Assembly: GCA_019090795.1 (NCBI GenBank)
Contig: JAHRVG010000025.1
Coordinates: 1-64,000, forward strand
Length of the DNA stretch: 64,000 bases
Direction: 5' to 3'
Source of the DNA: Paracoccaceae bacterium
GTDB taxonomy: Bacteria > Pseudomonadota > Alphaproteobacteria > Rhodobacterales > Rhodobacteraceae
Below the pieces are notes generated by a model. The model saw only the letters and a program-made list of their open reading frames with translations. It made no database searches and was not told the DNA's origin. This document shows positions 1 to 7,782 of the stretch, one piece after another (within the stretch, counting starts at the first letter, position 1; the number at the start of each line of letters is the position of its first letter). Both the position numbers and the translations under genes were made by a program.

Positions 1-371
1 ACCCCCTCCAGTGCGCCACCAATCGCGGCAGGCAAATGACGCGGATCAGAACCGGTAGCCAATACCAGATGATCATAGGCCAACACCTCTTCGCCAATGC
101 GGATGTTGCGTGCCTTGGCATCTATTGCATCAACTGTTTCCCCCAAGCGCAAGGTGATCTCGTTCTCGCTATAAAACGCTTCGGGGCGCAGTAGCAACCG
201 CTCCAGCTCCATCTCGCCCAGCAGGTATTTCTTGGATAAGGGTGGGCGTTGATAGGGGGGTGTTGCCTCTGCACCAATCAGGGTAATCTTCCCTTCAAAC
301 CCGGAATTGCGTAGTTTTGCAACCAAAGAGCTGCCCGCCTGTCCGCCGCCAACCACTACAATATGAGCCAT
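1..371 (-). CDS. NAD(P)/FAD-dependent oxidoreductase, N-terminal part (cut by window edge)
   Basis: The first 123 codons of a pyridine-nucleotide-disulphide oxidoreductase are present; the rest lies before the window. The protein opens with a Rossmann dinucleotide motif (GGGQAG at residues 8-13) for FAD, followed by PPYQRPPLSK, which is typical of ferredoxin/rhodocoxin-reductase-like flavoproteins that pass electrons from NAD(P)H to a ferredoxin. A second FAD-contact motif (LVLATGS) is visible near residue 108. The ATG at 369-371 is the natural start because the Rossmann strand begins immediately after it. The electron acceptor cannot be told from this fragment. It is separated from the upstream minus-strand gene by a terminator-like hairpin at about 477-498, so it probably has its own promoter. 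Confidence 0.85.
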   Translation of the reverse strand, partial: MAHIVVVGGGQAGSSLVAKLRNSGFEGKITLIGAEATPPYQRPPLSKKYLLGEMELERLLLRPEAFYSENEITLRLGETVDAIDAKARNIRIGEEVLAYDHLVLATGSDPRHLPAAIGGALEG

Positions 372-476
372 TTCATTCTCCAAGATTCTACACCCTATTG
401 GCTATTGGGTATGGTCGCAAATAGCCAGTGTCTTTGCATCTATTCCACCGCGCAAAGCGCGGCCACCCCCAACGCG

Positions 477-498
477 AAAACGTGAATTTTAATTCACG
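477..498 (-). terminator. Rho-independent terminator of the minus-strand 2935-526 operon
   Basis: On the minus strand an 8-bp perfect stem (CGTGAATT / AATTCACG, arms 491-498 and 481-488) is followed directly by TTTT (complement of 477-480). It lies 28 bp past the stop of the GNAT-like gene. The stem is AT-rich, so it could instead be an operator. A second small perfect repeat (CCGCGC AAA GCGCGG, 448-462) lies nearby without a T-run. Confidence 0.45.
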
Positions 499-525
499 GA
501 GACGGGGCGGGAGCCACCTGCCGCT

Positions 526-1707
526 TTAGGTATCACTGCTGGAGTTTCGAAAGGGCCCATAACTGGTCATCACCTCGATTTCCTCATCCACAGCGTTGCG
601 CTCTGCTTTCAGGTATTTCGCAACAGCGCGGCGAAATCCCGGCTCGGCAATCCAGTGTAGCGAATGCACGGCGGCTGGCAGATAGCCCCGTGCCAGCTTA
701 TGCCCGCCTTGCGCGCCCGCCTCTACCCGCCCCAAACCCTGCGCAATTGCATAGTCCATTGCCTGATAATAGCAGACCTCGAAATGCAGGCAGGGGTGAT
801 CTTCGATGCAACCCCAATAACGGCCAAACAGGGTATCGCGGCCGATGAAATTTAGCGCCCCCGCGATCCACTGGCCGTCTCGTTCGCACATGACCAACAG
901 GATGTCGTCCCGCAATTCCTGCTGGGCAATGTCGAAAAATTCCCGGCTCAGATAAGGGGTGCCCCATTTGCGCATTCCGGTATCTTGATAGAAATGCCAA
1001 AATGCATCCCAGTGTTCGGGCTGTATCTCGTCTCCGGTGAGTTGGTGAATACTGCCGCCAAAAGCCTGCGCTTTGCGACGCTCCTTGCGAATTGCCTTGC
1101 GCTTGCGCGAAGACAGCTGGGCCAGGAATGCGTCAAAATCCTCATATGCTTGATTGTACCAGTGAAACTGCTGGCCAATGCGATGCAACAGGCCGCTTTC
1201 CACGCCAGCCTTTGCTTCTTCTGCGGTGCAAAACGTGACGTGGATCGAGGAAACCTCGTTCTGGCTGGCCAGTTGCACTGCCCCTTGCAGCAAGGCAGAG
1301 GTTGCGATTTGCGCATACTCCGGAACTGTCAGGAAACGACGGCCTGTTGCTGGGGTAAAAGGCACCGCGACCTGCAATTTGGGATAATACCGCCCGCCCG
1401 CTTGCTCATACGCGTGAGCCCAATTGTGATCAAAGACATATTCGCCCTGTGAATGACTCTTGGCATAACAGGGCATCACACCGATCACCTGCCCTTTCAG
1501 CCGCGCAATCAGATGGCGGGTCTCCCAGCCGGTGTCGGGGCCAACTGAGCCGCTGTTCTCCAGTGCTTTCAGAAATCGGTATGTTGTGAAGGGATCAATT
1601 GCTCGCCCGTTTGCACCCTCGGGGCAGGCGCAGGCATCCCATTGCTCCGCTGTGATCTCGGCGAGGCTATCGATTACCGATACGCTGATGTTTAAGTCTG
1701 TGTTCAC
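526..1707 (-). CDS. GNAT-like N-acyltransferase, COG3146 / DUF482 family
   Basis: This 393-residue protein resembles the COG3146 (peptidogalycan biosynthesis / FemAB-like) group of GNAT-fold proteins common in alphaproteobacteria. Family-like features are an early WDACA segment (residues 23-27), a basic stretch SRKRKAIRKERRK around residues 200-212, and a C-terminal EAGAQGGHKLARGYLP block near 330. The substrate is unknown. It is cytosolic by sequence, with no signal peptide or membrane segment. Its ATG overlaps the stop of the upstream glycerophosphodiesterase gene by 4 nt, so the two are probably translationally coupled and part of a RidA-GDPD-GNAT operon. Confidence 0.8.
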   Translation of the reverse strand: MNTDLNISVSVIDSLAEITAEQWDACACPEGANGRAIDPFTTYRFLKALENSGSVGPDTGWETRHLIARLKGQVIGVMPCYAKSHSQGEYVFDHNWAHAYEQAGGRYYPKLQVAVPFTPATGRRFLTVPEYAQIATSALLQGAVQLASQNEVSSIHVTFCTAEEAKAGVESGLLHRIGQQFHWYNQAYEDFDAFLAQLSSRKRKAIRKERRKAQAFGGSIHQLTGDEIQPEHWDAFWHFYQDTGMRKWGTPYLSREFFDIAQQELRDDILLVMCERDGQWIAGALNFIGRDTLFGRYWGCIEDHPCLHFEVCYYQAMDYAIAQGLGRVEAGAQGGHKLARGYLPAAVHSLHWIAEPGFRRAVAKYLKAERNAVDEEIEVMTSYGPFRNSSSDT

Positions 1708-2471
1708 GCGGCCTTTGTCGCAGCAAAGTAATTTTCAAAGGTCACGTTGTCAGATTTTTTGCGCGCCTGTTCTTCTTGCTGTTGAGAGCGTATTGTCCAA
1801 CTCAAGACACTGCCGCCCTGTGCCCGAATGCGGGCGACTGGTTCTGCATCCAGATTCTGCCAGTTATGAGAGATAAAAGAGGCCCCGACCCGATCATAAT
1901 CCGGGATCGAGATCAGTTCATCCAGACGGGCACGGGGCATGATTCCCCATTTTTCGGTGGCAAACGTATCTGTCACCAATCCACGCGGAATATCCGGCGC
2001 ATATTCGGCACATTTTGCTATAGAATGTGGGTTGAATGACATCAGCGCCAGAGGGCCTTTGTAGGTTTTGATGATGTCGCAAACCGCTTTTTCCATGATG
2101 CCGGTATTCGGCCCCAAAGCGCCATCCTGATCCTTGATCTCAACCAGCAACGGTACTTGTCCGGCAACAAGGTCGAGAAACTCCCCCAACGTAGGGATAC
2201 ATTCCTGCGTTCCTGACAGGCGGATTTGCCCCAACTCCTGGGCTGTGCGTTGCGCCACCGGCCCGTGTTCCTGAGTCAGGCGATCCAGCGAGTAGTCGTG
2301 AAAGACCATGGGCTGTCCGTCTTTGGACAACTGCAAATCAATCTCCATCGCGTAACCAGCTGCCAGTGCTGCGCGTGTCCCGGCCAAAGAGTTCTCTGGC
2401 CGACCAGCTGATAGATCATGCAAGGTGCGATGAGCAAAGGGATATATCAGGAATTCAGCTGGCAGCATCAT
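1704..2471 (-). CDS. Glycerophosphodiester phosphodiesterase
   Basis: A 255-residue GDPD-family TIM barrel that hydrolyses glycerophosphodiesters to glycerol-3-phosphate and an alcohol. The active-site signature is visible: HRTLHD near residue 15, RPENS near 25, the metal-ligand pair EIDLQ near 43 and FHDYSLDRLT near 57. No signal peptide is seen, so a cytosolic enzyme is likely, acting on products of phospholipid turnover. The start overlaps the stop of the upstream RidA gene (ATGA type) and its stop overlaps the start of the downstream GNAT-like gene, giving a tightly packed three-gene operon. Confidence 0.9.
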   Translation of the reverse strand: MMLPAEFLIYPFAHRTLHDLSAGRPENSLAGTRAALAAGYAMEIDLQLSKDGQPMVFHDYSLDRLTQEHGPVAQRTAQELGQIRLSGTQECIPTLGEFLDLVAGQVPLLVEIKDQDGALGPNTGIMEKAVCDIIKTYKGPLALMSFNPHSIAKCAEYAPDIPRGLVTDTFATEKWGIMPRARLDELISIPDYDRVGASFISHNWQNLDAEPVARIRAQGGSVLSWTIRSQQQEEQARKKSDNVTFENYFAATKAA

Positions 2472-2935
2472 GATATCTGAAAAATGCCTTCGATTTCGAC
2501 CGCAACACCCAAGGGCAGGCTGGGGCTGCCAACCGCGGCGCGGGCGTGGGCACCCTTATCGCCAAAAACCTCGCCAATGAAATCCGAGGCTCCGTTCACG
2601 ACGGCGGGGTGATCGGTGAAATCCTGTGTGCAGTTCACGAAAGCGCCCAGTTTTACCACCCGTTGCAAACGATCAAGATCGCCATCACAAGCCGCTTTCA
2701 GCTGTGCAATCAGGTTCAGCGCGCAAACCTTTGCCGCAGCGTGCCCGGCCTCTACGCTCATGTTGTCACCCAACTTGCCGATGATCATCGTGCCGTCGCC
2801 GTCTTTGGAAATCTGACCGGAAACAAAAACCAAATCCCCCGAAATCACGTAAGGCACGTAATTTGCGGCCGGGGCCGGTGCGTCAGGTAGGGTAACGCCG
2901 AGTTCCGCCAGCCGGGTTTCGATAATTCCAGCCAT
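2468..2935 (-). CDS. RidA family protein (YjgF/YER057c/UK114)
   Basis: A 155-residue RidA-superfamily protein. Members form trimers, and several deaminate reactive enamine/imine intermediates left by PLP enzymes. The family core is visible (YVISGDLVFVSGQIS near residue 30, the conserved arginine in HARAAVG near 132, and a terminal VEIEGI). At 155 residues it belongs to the longer subgroup rather than the 130-residue canonical RidA, so the exact substrate is uncertain. It is the first gene of the operon with the GDPD and GNAT-like genes, 81 bp after the type I secretion genes. An AGGT-type ribosome site is visible just upstream of the ATG. Confidence 0.88.
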   Translation of the reverse strand: MAGIIETRLAELGVTLPDAPAPAANYVPYVISGDLVFVSGQISKDGDGTMIIGKLGDNMSVEAGHAAAKVCALNLIAQLKAACDGDLDRLQRVVKLGAFVNCTQDFTDHPAVVNGASDFIGEVFGDKGAHARAAVGSPSLPLGVAVEIEGIFQIS

Positions 2936-3016
2936 AGTGTACCTCCAAAAGCTGTTGATCCGTTTACGCTAGCGGTTGCAGCGTTCAAGGCAAGCGCAAA
3001 TGCGTCGCAATATACA

Positions 3017-4333
3017 TCATTCGCGGAAAGCGCGGTTGAAATAATCGGCGAAGGGCTTAACCAAATAGCTGAGCGGGCTGCGATCCGTGGTTTTGATGTA
3101 GGTCTCTACCGGCATCCCGGGTAAAATCTCAACATCGCCCAAACGTTCAATTTCACCCTCATTCGGCTCAATTTCAGCCGAATAATAGGAAACGCCTGTG
3201 GCCTGATCCTGAAACACATCGGCAGAAACCTTGGATACTTTGCCAAAAATCTCTGGCGTGGTGCGCTGTTCAAAGGTGGAAAAACGCATAGAGGCTGGTT
3301 GCCCGACGTGAACCTGATCCACATGGATCGCCTCGATCCGGCTGGAAATAATCAGCGGGCTATCACTGGGAACAATATAAAGGATCGGCTCTGCCGGACG
3401 CACAACTGAGCGGATCGTATGAATGGTTAGGCCGTGGACAATACCAGACATCGGCGCGCGAATGCTCATCCGCTCGAGGGTTTCTTCCAGCGTAATCAGT
3501 CGTTCGGCCAGTTCGATTTCTGAAAAGCTAAGGTCGCGTAGCGTGGAAATTGCTTCTTCGCGCCGCTGGCTTTGCAATTGTAGAATTTGCAGGTCGGTCT
3601 CGATGATCTGCCCTTTGCCGCGCGCCATAGACGCTTTTAGTTCGCCGACTGATCCCTGCAACCGCGCTTCTTCGCGTTGTAGCGACAGAACACGCGAAGC
3701 CTGCGCCAAACCCTTGGCCAGCAAATCCCTTTGGCTGACCAGCTCTTCATCGATGAAACCAAGCTGGTTTTGCAGGGCAGTTAACTGGGAACTGGCGCCC
3801 TGAATTTGAATGCCGATCTGGTCTTTGCGCTGGGACAGCTGTTCAACCTGTTTGCTAAGGGATTCCCGGCGTGCTTCAAACAGCCGCGTTTGCCCGTGTA
3901 GAAATTCTAAAACTTCAGCGTCATTTTGGCTCTTGTGCAAAAGCTCTTCTCCAAAAGAGATATCGCTGTCTTCGTTTCTTTCAGCAATCAACCGTGCTTT
4001 GCGGGCCTGGATTTCCTGTAACTGCGTTGCCACGATTGCCCGTTCCGACTGTACGATCTTGTCGTCAAAACGCGCCAATACCGACCCGGCTTCAACCAGA
4101 TCACCCTCTTTGATTTCAATTGAGGCAATAACGCCGCCCTGTGGATGCTGGACAACCTGACGGGAACTTTCAACTTGAACCATGCCACTGACGATTACCG
4201 CGCCGGAAATCGTGGCAAAATGCCCCCAGATACCCAAGACACCTATCAGCGCTGCAACGCCCAACATCCCTATCCATACGGGAAATGTTGCCGACCACTT
4301 TGATTTTGCCGGGGTTTGATCCGCTAACATCAT
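3017..4333 (-). CDS. HlyD/PrtE-type membrane fusion protein of a type I secretion system
   Basis: A 438-residue periplasmic adaptor. A single transmembrane helix lies at about residues 16-38, followed by a biotinyl-lipoyl-like half, a long coiled coil (about 90-290, rich in Q, E, R and L) and the C-terminal beta domain ending in the family hallmark GMPVETYIKT near residue 413. Such adaptors link the inner-membrane ABC exporter to an outer-membrane TolC channel. The ATG overlaps the stop of the ABC subunit gene by 4 nt. No tolC gene and no RTX substrate lie next to it; the only RTX gene in the window is at 51.3 kb. Confidence 0.93.
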   Translation of the reverse strand: MMLADQTPAKSKWSATFPVWIGMLGVAALIGVLGIWGHFATISGAVIVSGMVQVESSRQVVQHPQGGVIASIEIKEGDLVEAGSVLARFDDKIVQSERAIVATQLQEIQARKARLIAERNEDSDISFGEELLHKSQNDAEVLEFLHGQTRLFEARRESLSKQVEQLSQRKDQIGIQIQGASSQLTALQNQLGFIDEELVSQRDLLAKGLAQASRVLSLQREEARLQGSVGELKASMARGKGQIIETDLQILQLQSQRREEAISTLRDLSFSEIELAERLITLEETLERMSIRAPMSGIVHGLTIHTIRSVVRPAEPILYIVPSDSPLIISSRIEAIHVDQVHVGQPASMRFSTFEQRTTPEIFGKVSKVSADVFQDQATGVSYYSAEIEPNEGEIERLGDVEILPGMPVETYIKTTDRSPLSYLVKPFADYFNRAFRE

Positions 4334-6075
4334 TGCGCTTTGCCTTTGCTTTTGCCCAGAGCATCGGTGATCTGCGCCACATTTTGCACCTGTTCTTTCA
4401 ACACTTCGTCACGGGGCCCAAAGGCTTTGCGCATACCGTTTTCCAGTACCAGCAGGTTTTCACACTCGGCAATCGCGGCAGGTCGGTGCGCCATGATAAT
4501 CACGGCGTTGCCTTCGGCTTTCATGCGGCGGATGCTTTCGTTCAAAGCGTTGGAACCGATGGAATCAAGATTGGAGTTAGGCTCATCCAGCACCAGAATA
4601 ATCGGGTCGCCATAGAGCGCCCGGGCCAGTCCCAAACGTTGGCGCTGTCCACCCGATAGCCGCCCGCCGGTGTTGGAAATGATGGTGTCATAGCCATCAG
4701 GCTGTTCCAGAATCATTTCATGCGCTCCGGCCTTTTTCGCAGCCTCAACTACCTTTTCGGGATCAGGATTTTCTGACATCCGCGCAATATTTTCGGCGAT
4801 ACTGGCACCAAACAGCGACACATTTTGCGGCAGATAGCCAATATAACTTCCCAACACATCCGGATCATAGTTATCAAGCGCTGCCCCATCCAGCCGGATG
4901 CTGCCAGCAGCAGGGCGCCAAATGCCTGTGATCACCCGTGCCAAAGATGATTTGCCAGCAGCGCTCGGTCCGATAACGCCCAGTGCGGTGCCCGGTTCGA
5001 CTTTGAAGGTTATCATTTTCAGACAGGCTTGCGCTTCTCCCGGGGGGACGGCTGTCAGGTTGATGGCCTCCAACCTTGCGACGGGTCGTGGCAGTGCAGT
5101 GCGGGCCACCTCTACAGGGGCGGCCTCCAGCAATCGGGACAGGTTGTACCAGCCTTGCGAAGCGCGCTGTACCAATGGCCACTGGCCGATAGCCATTTCA
5201 ATCGGGGCCAGTGCACGACCCATCAGGATTGAACCGGCGATCATCGCACCCGGTGTCAGTTCGTTTTGCAATACCAGATAGGCACCAAGGCCCAGCATGG
5301 CTGACTGCAAGAACAGGCGGAACGCTTTGGTGAGTGACGAAAACATCCCCGTCAGATCACTGGACGACATCGTGGATGAGAGGCTTTTGTCGCGGGTTTT
5401 TTGCCAACGATTCATCACATCGGCGCGCATTCCCAAGCCCTGCACCAGTTCACTATCATCCCGGACCGCACCTGCAAAGGAATCAGCTACCGCACTTTGC
5501 ATATGGGCATCGAGAACACCTTTTTTGGAAACCTTCTGGTTGATGAAGGTCACACAGATCAACAAAAGACCACCGGTTAATGCCAGATACCCAAGCCATG
5601 GGTGGAACATAAAAATGCCCAAGGCAAAAATTGGTGTCCACGGCATATCCATCACGGCAAATAATGCGGGCGAAGACATTAACTTTTGTACCGACTCCAG
5701 ATCCCGCAAGCCGCTTTGGACTCTTTCTTGTCCACCCCGCCCCGAGGGGGTTTTCAGGATTGCCTTGAATACCCGTTCATCCATATCCGACTGGAATCGT
5801 GCACCGGCGCGCGCCAGAACCCGGCCCCGCGCCCATTCCAGAATGCCGAAAACCACATAGAGAAACGCAACCAGCACAAACAAGGCAACAAGCGTTGCCT
5901 CGGATCGGCTGCCTAACACACGGTCATAGACCTGAAGCATGAAAATCGGGCCGGTCAGCATCAACAGGTTCACGAAAATACTAAAAAACCCAACCGTCAT
6001 AAACAGTGAGTTACTCTTGCTACGCGCCGCCCGCAGTTCGCGTAGGCCATGCGGATAAAATGTCTGAGCTGCCAT
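4330..6075 (-). CDS. Type I secretion ABC exporter, permease/ATPase (PrtD/AprD type)
   Basis: A 581-residue fused permease-ATPase. The N-terminal half carries hydrophobic segments at about 23-45, 60-80, 145-178 and 250-300. The ATPase half has Walker A GPSAAGKSS at 369-377, signature LSGGQ at 473-477, Walker B ILVLDEPN at 493-500 and the switch histidine at 530. There is no N-terminal C39 peptidase or C39-like domain, which fits the PrtD subgroup exporting RTX proteins with uncleaved C-terminal signals. It is the first gene of a two-gene operon with the HlyD-like adaptor and is transcribed divergently from mlaA. Confidence 0.93.
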   Translation of the reverse strand: MAAQTFYPHGLRELRAARSKSNSLFMTVGFFSIFVNLLMLTGPIFMLQVYDRVLGSRSEATLVALFVLVAFLYVVFGILEWARGRVLARAGARFQSDMDERVFKAILKTPSGRGGQERVQSGLRDLESVQKLMSSPALFAVMDMPWTPIFALGIFMFHPWLGYLALTGGLLLICVTFINQKVSKKGVLDAHMQSAVADSFAGAVRDDSELVQGLGMRADVMNRWQKTRDKSLSSTMSSSDLTGMFSSLTKAFRLFLQSAMLGLGAYLVLQNELTPGAMIAGSILMGRALAPIEMAIGQWPLVQRASQGWYNLSRLLEAAPVEVARTALPRPVARLEAINLTAVPPGEAQACLKMITFKVEPGTALGVIGPSAAGKSSLARVITGIWRPAAGSIRLDGAALDNYDPDVLGSYIGYLPQNVSLFGASIAENIARMSENPDPEKVVEAAKKAGAHEMILEQPDGYDTIISNTGGRLSGGQRQRLGLARALYGDPIILVLDEPNSNLDSIGSNALNESIRRMKAEGNAVIIMAHRPAAIAECENLLVLENGMRKAFGPRDEVLKEQVQNVAQITDALGKSKGKAQ

Positions 6076-6190
6076 ACTTGTTCCGGATAAAAAGGTGAAA
6101 AATTTCGAATTTGACTAAGACAGCCTACAACATGCATTCGGTCGGGGGAATTCGTTTCTGAGCAAATAAAAAAAATGTATTTTCCGGATG

Positions 6191-6236
6191 TTGGTAAAAA
6201 ATCACATATTTATGTAATATCTACGGATTGAATCCG
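6191..6236 (+). promoter_or_regulatory. Candidate promoter and operator upstream of mlaA
   Basis: TTGGTA (6191-6196), an 18-bp spacer and TAATAT (6215-6220) resemble a sigma-70 promoter. A perfect 13-bp palindrome, CGGATTGAATCCG (6224-6236), sits where transcription would begin, which is a good position for a repressor site. The hexamers match the consensus only moderately. Confidence 0.35.
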
Positions 6237-6243
6237 GACTATT

Positions 6244-6271
6244 GCGTGTTACCTGTGAATAGGTAACACGC
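6244..6271. repeat. 11-bp perfect inverted repeat in the mlaA leader
   Basis: GCGTGTTACCT (6244-6254), loop GTGAAT, AGGTAACACGC (6261-6271). It ends 12 bp before the first possible mlaA start. No T-run follows on either strand and it lies upstream of both divergent genes, so it is not an ordinary terminator. It could be a 5' UTR hairpin close to the ribosome site or a DNA operator. Confidence 0.6.
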
Positions 6272-6283
6272 GTTGGAAACTGT

Positions 6284-7051
6284 ATGTTGGTAGATTTAAG
6301 AAGTAAAATGATACGTGAAGCACTCATCCTCTTTTGCAAGCCCGCTGGGTTCGTCTTGGTCGGAATCATTGTTGCCGGATGCTCGGTAACCGAGCCGGGA
6401 ACCATCAATGATCCCTATGAACAGGAAAACCGCAAGGTTCACCGTTTTAACAAGGCGTTGGACAAAAAACTGATTGATCCGGTTGCCACGGCTTACGGTG
6501 GTGTCATACCGCCTTCGACAGACAGCAAGCTCAGCAATTTTGCCGCCCATCTGGCTATTCCGGGTGAAATTGTGAACAGCACTCTGCAATTCAATTTTGA
6601 AGATGTAGCCACAAACACGATTCGATTCGCGGTAAATACCCTCTTTGGCCTTGGTGGTTTTCTGGATGCGGCAACGGCACTTGGAATGGAAGAAGATGTT
6701 GACACCGATTTTGGCGAGACCTTGTATGTTTACGGCTTTCCAGAGGGCGAATATATGGAGCTGCCGGTTTATGGCCCGAGTACCGAGCGTGCGACTTATG
6801 GCTTGGTCGTTGATCTTTTGATTGACCCGCTCAACCATGTGCTGTCGCGCGATCCTCGCAAAGTAATCCTACCGGCTTATGTGATCGACAAAGTGGGGGA
6901 TCGAAATCAATATGCCGCCGTGATCAATGGAATTTTGTATGAATCTGAGGATTCATACAGCACCGGAAGAACCATTTACCTGCAAAACCGCCGCTATAAG
7001 TTGAATCGTGGGGTAAGCATTGATGAACTGGAAGACCCTTATGCGGACTAA
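6284..7051 (+). CDS. mlaA: MlaA (VacJ) family outer-membrane lipoprotein
   Basis: A 255-residue lipoprotein of the phospholipid-retention (Mla) system, which removes phospholipids from the outer leaflet of the outer membrane. A lipoprotein signal ends in IVAGC (cysteine 33). The mature part carries VacJ-family features: NDPYEQENRKVHRFN near 44, the SNFAAHL region, and the central LFGLGGFLDAA stretch. An in-frame ATG at 6308 with AAGAAG before it is an equally good start and would shorten the signal sequence by 8 residues. The mlaC-like gene overlaps its 3' end, so they form an operon. The mlaFED transporter genes are not in this window. Confidence 0.9.
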   Translation: MLVDLRSKMIREALILFCKPAGFVLVGIIVAGCSVTEPGTINDPYEQENRKVHRFNKALDKKLIDPVATAYGGVIPPSTDSKLSNFAAHLAIPGEIVNSTLQFNFEDVATNTIRFAVNTLFGLGGFLDAATALGMEEDVDTDFGETLYVYGFPEGEYMELPVYGPSTERATYGLVVDLLIDPLNHVLSRDPRKVILPAYVIDKVGDRNQYAAVINGILYESEDSYSTGRTIYLQNRRYKLNRGVSIDELEDPYAD

Positions 7052-7652
7052 TTTATTGATAACCCGCCGTGCGTTTTTGAATTTTGCTGCGGCCATGCTT
7101 TTGATCCCCGCCCTGTGTGCTCCGGCATCGGCCTTGACCAAGAACGAGGCTACGACCCTGATCGACAAACTGTCGAGTGAGATTTTTTCAGTTATCCATT
7201 CCGGCAAATCTGAAAGCGTGATGTACCGCGAATTTGGAAAGGTCTTCAACAAATATGCGGATGTTCCAGTTATCGCCCGCAGCGCGCTTGGCGTTGCCCG
7301 CCGCTCGGCCTCGACCAGTCAGATGAAATCATACACGACAGCCTTCCGCGGCTATGTTTCCCGCAAATATGGCAAACGGTTTCGCGAGTTCATTGGCTCG
7401 ACAATTAAGGTAACCAAAGCGCGTAAAACCAAGCGTGGCTATCTGGTGACAACCAATGTGAAATTCGTCGGCCAGGCCCCGTTTATTGTGGATTGGCAAG
7501 TGAGTGATGCCAGCGGCAAGAACAAAATGTTTGACCTCATTATTGAAGGTATTAGCATGTTGACGCTGGAACGCACCGAAATCGGCAATATGCTAGACCG
7601 GCGCGGTGGCAATCTGGATAAGCTGATTGCGGACCTTAAAAAGGCGAGTTAG
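7041..7652 (+). CDS. mlaC: MlaC/Ttg2D-like phospholipid-binding periplasmic protein
   Basis: A 203-residue protein of the MlaC family, which shuttles phospholipids between MlaA and the inner-membrane MlaFEDB complex. Starting at the ATG of 7041 gives a short basic region with TRRAFL followed by a hydrophobic stretch and a PASA cleavage site near residue 30, so export is likely and the twin arginines suggest Tat. GGAAGA lies 7 bp upstream of this ATG. Upstream in-frame starts (7020 TTG, 7023 ATG) add 6-7 residues. The mature part has family-type segments such as YREFGKVFNKYADV and FVSRKYG-like FRGYVSRKYGKRF. The start overlaps the end of mlaA by 11 nt. Confidence 0.85.
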   Translation: MRTNLLITRRAFLNFAAAMLLIPALCAPASALTKNEATTLIDKLSSEIFSVIHSGKSESVMYREFGKVFNKYADVPVIARSALGVARRSASTSQMKSYTTAFRGYVSRKYGKRFREFIGSTIKVTKARKTKRGYLVTTNVKFVGQAPFIVDWQVSDASGKNKMFDLIIEGISMLTLERTEIGNMLDRRGGNLDKLIADLKKAS

Positions 7653-7756
7653 CTAATAACCTCAGTTTCGGGATAGTGGATTGTGCTGCGAAATAGCTTC
7701 ATTCGTGGTGCTTCCATGTGAGTTTTGTCTGGATGGGTGATTTCGACTCCCAAAAA

Positions 7757-7776
7757 GAACAAAGCGGGAATATAAT
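7757..7776 (+). promoter_or_regulatory. LexA-like (SOS) box and consensus -10 of dnaE2
   Basis: GAAC-N7-GAAT (7757-7771) differs by one base from the alphaproteobacterial LexA motif GAAC-N7-GAAC. A perfect TATAAT (7771-7776) overlaps its last base. The dnaE2 ATG begins 7 bp after the -10, so transcription would start at or within a base or two of the A of ATG. No convincing -35 or Shine-Dalgarno sequence is visible. Confidence 0.6.
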
Positions 7777-7782
7777 GGGTGC

